8,242 nt of DNA from positions 1-8,242 of the forward strand of contig JAISCU010000095.1 of NCBI GenBank assembly GCA_031265345.1, written 5' to 3'. Below the pieces are notes generated by a model. The model did not search any database. It saw only the letters and a program-made list of their open reading frames with translations, and was not told where the DNA came from. Source of the stretch: Bifidobacteriaceae bacterium. Its GTDB lineage: Bacteria; Actinomycetota; Actinomycetes; Actinomycetales; WQXJ01. This document shows, one piece after another, positions 1 through 5,300 of the stretch. Positions within the stretch are counted from its first letter, which is position 1. The number at the start of each line of letters is the position of its first letter. The translations under genes were made by a program, and so were the position numbers.

Positions 1-72
1 GGACACCGCCGCCCGACGCCGTGTGGGAGGGCGCTCGCGTCTGCGCAGGTAGACGAGTCGGCGGCATCGGCG
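1..72. repeat. Direct repeat unit 1 (diverged copy, may extend left of window)
   Basis: Bases 1-72 align without gaps to bases 137-208 at a constant offset of 136. By hand count about 57 of 72 positions match. The best-conserved parts are the first 24 bases, GCGCAGGT (43-50) and a 15-base block at 58-72 that is identical in both copies. The similarity fades after base 72. The left end lies at the window edge, so the unit may be longer. Mismatches do not concentrate in one codon position in the frames I checked, so I read this as non-coding or decayed sequence. Confidence 0.65.
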
Positions 73-133
73 TCCCTTTCAGCCCGTGTCCGCAAATGGC
101 TTGAATTGGCGGCCGCAGCGAGTTGCCGCTAGT

Positions 134-142
134 TGTGGACAA
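134..142 (-). promoter_or_regulatory. DnaA-box-like 9-mer
   Basis: On the minus strand this reads TTGTCCACA, the form of the DnaA box favoured in high-GC actinobacteria. It stands alone: I found no second full match nearby, no AT-rich unwinding region and no dnaA or dnaN gene. It is therefore not evidence of an origin. It may be a chance match or a single chromosomal DnaA-titration site. Confidence 0.25.
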
Positions 143-208
143 CGCTGCCCGATGCCGTGTCGTCGGCAACCCGCGTCCGCGCAGGTAAGCCCGTCGGCGG
201 CATCGGCG
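137..208. repeat. Direct repeat unit 2
   Basis: This is the second copy of the unit at 1-72, about 79% identical by hand count. The middle part (161-171) is the most diverged. The copy starts inside a TGTGGACAA 9-mer at 134-142, and the matching position of the first copy lies partly outside the window. The spacer between the copies (73-136) is only weakly similar to the sequence after copy 2. Confidence 0.65.
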
Positions 209-287
209 GCCCCTCTCGCCGGCGTCCTAAACCACCGCCGCAGCCGGTCCGGTGTCCGCCACGGTGGCTCCGGTCACCCGCCGCCCG

Positions 288-320
288 CTGCCGGGCCGTC
301 AGCCATCTGGTGCCAGGCAG
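288..320 (-). terminator. Weak candidate terminator hairpin for dcuA
   Basis: An imperfect inverted repeat lies about 57 bases past the dcuA stop codon. Pairing is CTGCC/GGCAG, a mismatch, GGC/GCC, a small internal loop, CAG/CTG, and a four-base loop. There is no U-run on the dcuA strand side. It is the best hairpin I found in this 3' region, but it is weak. Confidence 0.3.
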
Positions 321-376
321 CGCCGGGGCATGATGGGACTCGCGGACGCCGCCGGACGCGACCGCCCAGGCCAGGG

Positions 377-1705
377 TCAGATGATGAGGGACCCCAGGCC
401 GAATCCCAAGGCGACCGCCAGGGCGATCGTCAGGGCGCCGGGCGCGATGAACGGGTGGTTGAAGACGTACTTGCCGATCCGGGTGGTGCCGGTGTCGTCC
501 ATTTCGACGGCAGCGATCAAGGTGGGGTAGGTCGGGAGCACGAAGAGCGCCGAGACGGCCGCGAAGGAGGCGACGATCGAGAGCGGCGAGAGGCCCAGCG
601 AGAACGCGATCGGCATGATCGCCTTCGACGTGGCGGCCTGCGAGTAGAGCAGAGCCGCGGCCAGGAACAACACCACCGCCAGCAGCCAGGGCTGGGCTCG
701 CAGCACGTCCCCGGCGAGGCGTTCGATGTCCGCCATGTGGCCCTGGACGAAGACCGTCCCGAGCCAGGCGACGCCCAGCACGCAGACCGACGCGCTCATG
801 CCGGCTTTGAAGGTCGAGGCGGTGAGGATCGCGGGCGGCTGCACCTTGGCCATGAGGATGATCACGGTTGCCGTCGAGAGCATGATCGCGATGATGGCGC
901 TGGTCCGGTCGATGGCCGGGTCCTTGATGAGGCCGACCTTGTCGGAGATCGCGATGGCGTACAGCATGACCAGTAGAACCGCGCCGCAGAAGACCGCCAC
1001 GGACGCCTTCGCCTTGGGCTTGATCTCGATGTTGGCCGCGCCGCGCATCACCACGCGACCCTCGGCGAGGCGCTTGACGTACTCCGGGTCCTTGTCGAGC
1101 GGGGTGCGGTCGAGCCAGTTGATGATGATGGCGGCGAGCACCACGGCCGCCAGCGACGCCGGGATCGACACCGCCAGCAGCTCCAGGTAGCCGATCCCCG
1201 TCCCGTTCTCCTCCAGTGCCCCAGCCAAGTAGACCACCGCCGCCGAGACCGGCGAGGCAGTGATCGCGATCTGGGAGGACACCACCGAGATGGACAGCGG
1301 CCGGGAGGGCCGGATGTTGTTCTCCTTGGCGACCTCGGCGATCACGGGCAGGGTCGAGAAGGCGGTGTGGCCGGTCCCGGCCATCACCGTCATCATGTAC
1401 GTGATGATGGGCGCCACGATGGTCAGGCGTTTCGGGTTCTTGCGCAGCATCCGATCGGCCCAGGAGACCAGGAAGTCAAGGCCGCCCGCCACTTGCATGG
1501 CCGCGATGGCTCCGATCACCGACATGATGATGCCCACCACGTCGAACGGTATGTAGGCCTGCCAGTCCGTCTTGAGCCCGGTCAGGCCCAGGAGCAGGAC
1601 GCCGATGCCGCCCGCGAAGCCGATCGCGATCCCGCCCAGCCGCGCGCCCAGGAAGATCGCGCCGAAGAGTATGACGAGTTGGATAATCAGCAAGAACGCG
1701 CTCAC
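377..1705 (-). CDS. dcuA: Anaerobic C4-dicarboxylate / aspartate transporter, DcuA type
   Basis: This inner-membrane carrier belongs to the DcuA/DcuB family, which exchanges fumarate, malate, aspartate and succinate, classically for fumarate respiration; E. coli DcuA is also linked to aspartate uptake for nitrogen. The 442-residue length is close to E. coli DcuA (433). Recognisable blocks are GARLGGIAIGFAGG (20-33), MQVAGGLD (70-77), APIITY then AGTGHTAFSTLPVIAEVAKE (98-128), SSQIAITASPVSAAVVY (143-159), STFKAGMSA (297-305), LLYSQAATSKA (352-362), and LPTYPTL then MDDTGTTRIGK (390-412). Hydrophobic segments alternate along the whole chain, with a polar central loop near 199-233. The start is GTG, preceded by GGGGAGG with seven bases of spacing. 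It overlaps by four bases (GTGA) a 49-codon ORF, suggesting translational coupling. The resemblance is closer to DcuA than DcuB throughout. The fumarate/succinate role in this organism is inferred. Confidence 0.95.
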   Translation of the reverse strand: MSAFLLIIQLVILFGAIFLGARLGGIAIGFAGGIGVLLLGLTGLKTDWQAYIPFDVVGIIMSVIGAIAAMQVAGGLDFLVSWADRMLRKNPKRLTIVAPIITYMMTVMAGTGHTAFSTLPVIAEVAKENNIRPSRPLSISVVSSQIAITASPVSAAVVYLAGALEENGTGIGYLELLAVSIPASLAAVVLAAIIINWLDRTPLDKDPEYVKRLAEGRVVMRGAANIEIKPKAKASVAVFCGAVLLVMLYAIAISDKVGLIKDPAIDRTSAIIAIMLSTATVIILMAKVQPPAILTASTFKAGMSASVCVLGVAWLGTVFVQGHMADIERLAGDVLRAQPWLLAVVLFLAAALLYSQAATSKAIMPIAFSLGLSPLSIVASFAAVSALFVLPTYPTLIAAVEMDDTGTTRIGKYVFNHPFIAPGALTIALAVALGFGLGSLII

Positions 1706-1851
1706 GATGCCGCCTCCCCACTTCGCCGCGCCCGCAGGCTCCCGGCACCTTCGCTAGGCACCGCTTGACTGCCATGTGGGCCATTAGGCCGTTGACCGGC
1801 CACGAGTTTGGCACGGGACACCGTAAGCATCCGCCTGATCGGATCCGACAT
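1702..1851 (-). CDS. Small 49-residue ORF translationally coupled to dcuA (possible leader peptide)
   Basis: I do not recognise this protein. It begins MSDPIRRMLTV, ends SGEAAS, and is polar and arginine-rich with no membrane segment or cysteine. Support: AAGGAG lies eight bases before the ATG, and the TGA stop overlaps the dcuA GTG start as GTGA, a standard coupling arrangement. The dcuA Shine-Dalgarno lies inside its last codons. Against a conserved protein: about 31 of 49 codons end in G or C, whereas nearly all of the first 50 dcuA codons do. The weak codon bias suggests either a regulatory leader whose translation matters more than its product, or a chance ORF. Two competing small stems occur within it: GGCCG/CGGCC at 1787-1801 and GGCC/GGCC at 1779-1790. 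It is not an N-terminal extension of DcuA, which starts at the family's normal position and is in another frame. Confidence 0.5.
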   Translation of the reverse strand: MSDPIRRMLTVSRAKLVAGQRPNGPHGSQAVPSEGAGSLRARRSGEAAS

Positions 1852-1859
1852 AGGGTTCG

Positions 1860-1865
1860 CTCCTT
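1860..1865 (-). promoter_or_regulatory. Strong ribosome binding site of the small ORF
   Basis: AAGGAG on the minus strand, eight bases before the ATG at 1851. It is the best Shine-Dalgarno in the window. It is the main reason to believe translation begins upstream of dcuA rather than only at its own GTG. Confidence 0.6.
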
Positions 1866-1885
1866 ATGCAATTGTCGCGCCCGGA

Positions 1886-1898
1886 GCTTCACTGAAGC
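1886..1898. promoter_or_regulatory. 13-bp palindrome upstream of the dcuA unit, possible operator
   Basis: GCTTCA-C-TGAAGC is a perfect dyad with one central base. It lies about 35-47 bases before the start of the small ORF, where a promoter or operator would be expected. No clear -35/-10 pair was found on the minus strand. A regulator site is inference; no regulator gene is present in the window. Confidence 0.3.
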
Positions 1899-2062
1899 CG
1901 TTCCCGGACGCCGCTGTCGAGGATGTCTCAACTCTAGGACTGCCGCAGGCCCCCTGATAGTGCCGCACGTCCCGAGCCCCGCCCCCGTCCAGCAGTCGGC
2001 GTGACCGATGAGTGGGCCAGAACTCCTGCTCGTGGCGTCCAACTTGCGACGTCGCGAGCCCA

Positions 2063-2098
2063 GCGAACGCGCGATCTTGTCCGAGCGGCATCGTTCGC
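2063..2098. repeat. Inverted repeat in divergent region
   Basis: GCGAACG (2063-2069) and CGTTCGC (2092-2098) are perfect 7-base arms separated by 22 bases. CGC at 2070-2072 can pair with GCG at 2085-2087, adding three pairs with an asymmetric bulge. It could be a protein-binding site or part of a structured transcript. There is no downstream T-run, and no function can be assigned. Confidence 0.3.
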
Positions 2099-2132
2099 CC
2101 AAAGCCCCGCGTTGTCCGCGCAGACACGAGTG

Positions 2133-2163
2133 CTGACGTAGTGTCGTAGGAGGCGTGTAGGCT
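2133..2163 (+). promoter_or_regulatory. Weak promoter candidate for the protease gene
   Basis: CTGACG (2133-2138) resembles a -35 element and TAGGCT (2158-2163) fits the TANNNT -10 form. The 19-base spacing is longer than ideal. If used, it would give a leader of about 160 bases before the chosen start. Other TA-rich hexamers lie close by, so the assignment is tentative. Confidence 0.2.
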
Positions 2164-2206
2164 TTCACTTGACCTCGGATCAGCGCCGTGCGAGACGAGG
2201 CCGCCC

Positions 2207-2244
2207 GTTGCCGGGAGAATGGGCTTTGTCTGTCCCCCGGCGGC
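2207..2244 (+). other. Predicted stem-loop in the protease leader
   Basis: Bases 2207-2215 can pair with 2236-2244 as nine pairs, including two G-U pairs. The core is GCCGGG/CCCGGC and the loop is 20 bases. It lies 85 bases upstream of the chosen start and would enclose the alternative ATG at 2219 in its loop. It could affect leader stability or translation. The long loop makes a simple terminator unlikely. Confidence 0.3.
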
Positions 2245-2318
2245 CCGAGCCCACAGTTCTGGCCGCCGTTCGGACGGACGGACCGGTTCTGTCGGCACCA
2301 GGTATCTCCCGATCAGAC

Positions 2319-2322
2319 AGGT
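2319..2322 (+). promoter_or_regulatory. Ribosome binding site that supports the 2330 start
   Basis: AGGT lies seven bases before the ATG at 2330. The match to the Shine-Dalgarno consensus is modest but the spacing is good. The upstream in-frame ATG at 2219 has GGGAGA almost touching the start codon, which is poorly spaced. Confidence 0.4.
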
Positions 2323-2329
2323 AGAACAA

Positions 2330-5300
2330 ATGTCGTTTGAGTCTGTTAGCCCATCCCCTGCAAAGCACTGGCGGACCGTTGCGGTCGCCGCCACTTCTTC
2401 TTTGGCAATCGCGCTGATTGGCGCGACGGTCTCCATAGGTGTCAATTCGCGTTCGGGCCCCGCAGGACCCGTCGACGCGGCGAGCGCGCCGACCACGCCC
2501 GATTCGGCGGCGGCCGCGCTCGCCCGCTCCGGAAAGGTGCGACTGATCACCGGCGATGTGGTGCGGCTCGACTCCGACGGCGGGGTCGCGGCCATCGAGC
2601 CCGGCCCTCGCGCAGATGGGACGCGCCCGCATTTCGCTACTCGGGTGATCGACTCGCAGACCTACGTATTTCCCTCCGACGTTCTGGACTTAATCGGTGA
2701 CCAATTGGATCAAGACCTTTTCAACATCACAGAATTGGCCTCCTATGAGCTCGGGCGTGACAACGCCGTGCCGGTGATCGTGGCGACGGCCAGCGCCGCC
2801 AACAGTGTCGATCTGGCCGATCTTGGCGTCGAGGTGAAACAGGAGCTCCAAGCCATCCCTGCGCAAGCGGGCCAAGCCGATGCCTCCACCGACTCGGGGC
2901 CAGCGGCCAGTTGGGGACTGATCGACGCCGCCGCCGCACCCGCGGATCCGGTGGAGAAGATCTGGCTCGACCGCACCGTGCGCGTAGAACCGGCCGAGGT
3001 CCGCCCCGCCGCGCTTCCGGGCGGCACGCCTGCCTGGATGGAGTTGATCGGAGCGGATGACGCGTGGGCGGCCGGCTGGGACGGCACAGGGGTCACCGTC
3101 GCGGTGGTCGACTCGGGCGTGGACGCGGGCCACCCGGACCTGGTCGGCCAGGTCGTGGCCGCACAAGACTTCACCGGACTCGGCACCCCCGACGACCCGG
3201 CTGGCCATGGCACCTTCGTGGCCTCCGAGATCGCTGGCACCGGCGCCGCCTCGGGCGGCGACTACGCCGGTGTGGCGCCAGGCGCCAAGATCATCAACGC
3301 CCGTGTCCTCGACGACGAGGGTTACGGCGACGATTCCGCGATCATGGCCGGTATCGAATGGGCGGCCCAGGAGGGCGCCGAGATAATCAACCTGTCATTG
3401 GGCGACAGCAATTACGGCGACGGCACCGCGTTCTTCGATGAGTTCGTCAACCAGGTCGCCGAAGACTACGACTGCCTCGTCGTGGTGGCCGCGGGCAACG
3501 ACTACGACTTCGAGACCATCGGATCGCCGGCCACAGCCGATCAGGCCCTGTCGGTGGGCGCCACCGATGAGACTGGCAATAGGGCCTTCTTCTCCTCGGC
3601 CGGGCCCCGGCGCGGCGATGGCGCCGTCAACCCGCAGATCGTGGCCCCTGGCCTGAGCACGCAAGTGATCGAAGCGGACGGCGAGGTGACCGATGCCGTT
3701 GGCGTGGTCGGCGCGGAGACTGGCGGCACCGGTTACACCACCATGATGGGCACGTCCATGGCCACGCCTTTGGTCGCCGGCGCCGCCGCGCTGCTCAAGC
3801 AAGCGGACCCGGGCATCGACCGCCACGGCCTGAGGACCCGACTCGTCGCGTCCGCCCAGGCCACGCCCGACGGCTCGAGCGTCTTCGAGCAAGGGGCGGG
3901 GCTGGTGAACATCCCCGCCGCCCTGGACGGAACCTTGGCGGCCGCGCCGACGCAGCTCAATCTGGGCACCGTCGCGTATCCCTGGACCGACTCCACGACC
4001 GGGACCCTGACCTATGTCAACGACGGAGCGGCAGCCGAGACGCTCACCCTCGACGCCGGGTTGACGAGCATCGAGTACGCGGCGCCCGGCACGCCCGCGT
4101 ATCTCCCCGCTTTGGGCGAGGACGCGGTGACCATAGCTCCGCTGGACTCGAGTCAAGTAACGATTTCGGAGACGACGCTGACGGTTCCCGCGGGCGGGAG
4201 CGCCGCCGTCGATGTGACAATCGACACCGCGCCGTTCGGAGTCAGCTATGTGGGCGGCTATGTCACCGCCACGGCCGGCGGCGGCGACGTGATCAGGACG
4301 CCCATCGGTCTGGCCAACGAGCCCCAGAGGCACGAGTTGACGGTCACTGCGACCGACAAGGACGGCCAGCCGCTCGATGATTCTGACCTGATGTATGACG
4401 TGTTCGTGCTGGATCTGGTCAATTGGGAGGCCGAATCCTTGACGCTCGTGGACGGCCAGGCCACCGTCGACCGCGTGGCGGGCACTTACATCGTGGTCGC
4501 GGATGGGATGAAGTCGAACGCCGAGGGCGGATTCGATGAGACCCTCGTGCTGTCCCCGATCATCGAACTGACTGAATCGACATCGGTGGCGCTTGACGGC
4601 ACCGCGGCCAAGCCGGTCACAGCCCAAGTCGACCAGCTGGTCGAAGGTGACGTGACCGGGCAGGTGATGGTCTCGGTCGACAACGGCGAATACTGGTCCG
4701 GCTTCGGTTATGGGGTCACCACGCCGGTTGACTCTCTCGGCACGAATACGCTCTACCTGTCGACCACGCCATCCGCTGGCAACACCGAATGGGAGTACAC
4801 CGGCTACGCCTCGCTCCACCAGCCCTACGTCGAGGCATCGTTCGACGCCTGCGGGACCGATCCGCTCCCGATCGTGAGCGCCAACGGTTGGCTGGCCGCC
4901 AGCCATTCGGCGCTGACACTGGTCGACGCTGCGGACGGGTCCATACCAGGATCGGCGGGAGACGGTTCGGCGGCCCTGGCCCATTTGACGGACGCGGACT
5001 CGCTGGACCTCTGGCCGCAGACGGTGGTCGACTGGATCACCGCCGCCGACCAGGCCGGGTACGAGGCCCTGATCATCGATTCCGACAATCCGGCGATAGC
5101 CAAAATGGCGGTCGAAGCGGCGCCCTATTTCGCCGACTATGACGCCATGGCCGCCATTGCCGCCTTCCCCGTGCTTCTGACCACCGAAGCTGTCGGAACG
5201 CAACTGGTCGAGGCCTCCGAGACTGTGACCGGCGACCCGCTCTACTTGCTCTCGCGGGGAACGCCGGAGTACGCCTATCAATTGGGGCAGACTTTCGACG

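Larger units (their letters stand above)
1..376. other. Gene-free stretch downstream of dcuA
   Basis: I see no convincing gene here. Open frames in this stretch have no recognisable protein features, and the longest one runs on as the antisense of dcuA. The stretch contains a duplicated unit (1-72 and 137-208), a DnaA-box-like 9-mer (134-142), and a weak hairpin that could end the dcuA transcript (288-320). A gene truncated by the window edge cannot be excluded for the first few dozen bases. Confidence 0.6.
1852..2329. other. Divergent intergenic region between dcuA unit and protease gene
   Basis: About 480 bases without a convincing gene. Frames crossing it on either strand are extensions of shadow ORFs. 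It should contain the promoters of both divergent units. It holds the palindromes at 1886-1898 and 2046-2055 (GCGACGTCGC), an inverted repeat at 2063-2098, a weak plus-strand promoter candidate at 2133-2163, and a leader stem-loop at 2207-2244. I recognise no known riboswitch or small RNA. Confidence 0.6.

Noticed and set aside
254..270. GCCAC-G-GTGGC palindrome downstream of dcuA, considered as a terminator
   Set aside because: The central spacer is a single base, so it cannot form a stable RNA hairpin as written, and no U-run follows.
86..976. Plus-strand 296-codon open frame across the dcuA 3' half
   Set aside because: It is antisense to dcuA, has an arginine/glycine/aspartate-rich low-complexity product, and no recognisable domain. 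Such frames arise from G/C-ending codons on the other strand.
1476..2168. Minus-strand 230-codon open frame overlapping the dcuA start and the intergenic region
   Set aside because: It overlaps the dcuA N-terminus in another frame and has no domain. The 49-codon ORF at 1702-1851 explains the translation signals in this area better.
2271..2284. CGGA tandem repeat (three units) before the protease start, considered as a phase-variation tract
   Set aside because: Three units are too few for strong slippage, and the tract lies upstream of the preferred start.
1864..2595. Minus-strand 243-codon open frame across the divergent region
   Set aside because: Its 5' part is antisense to the protease signal and propeptide, and the rest crosses non-coding sequence. 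No homology is recognisable.
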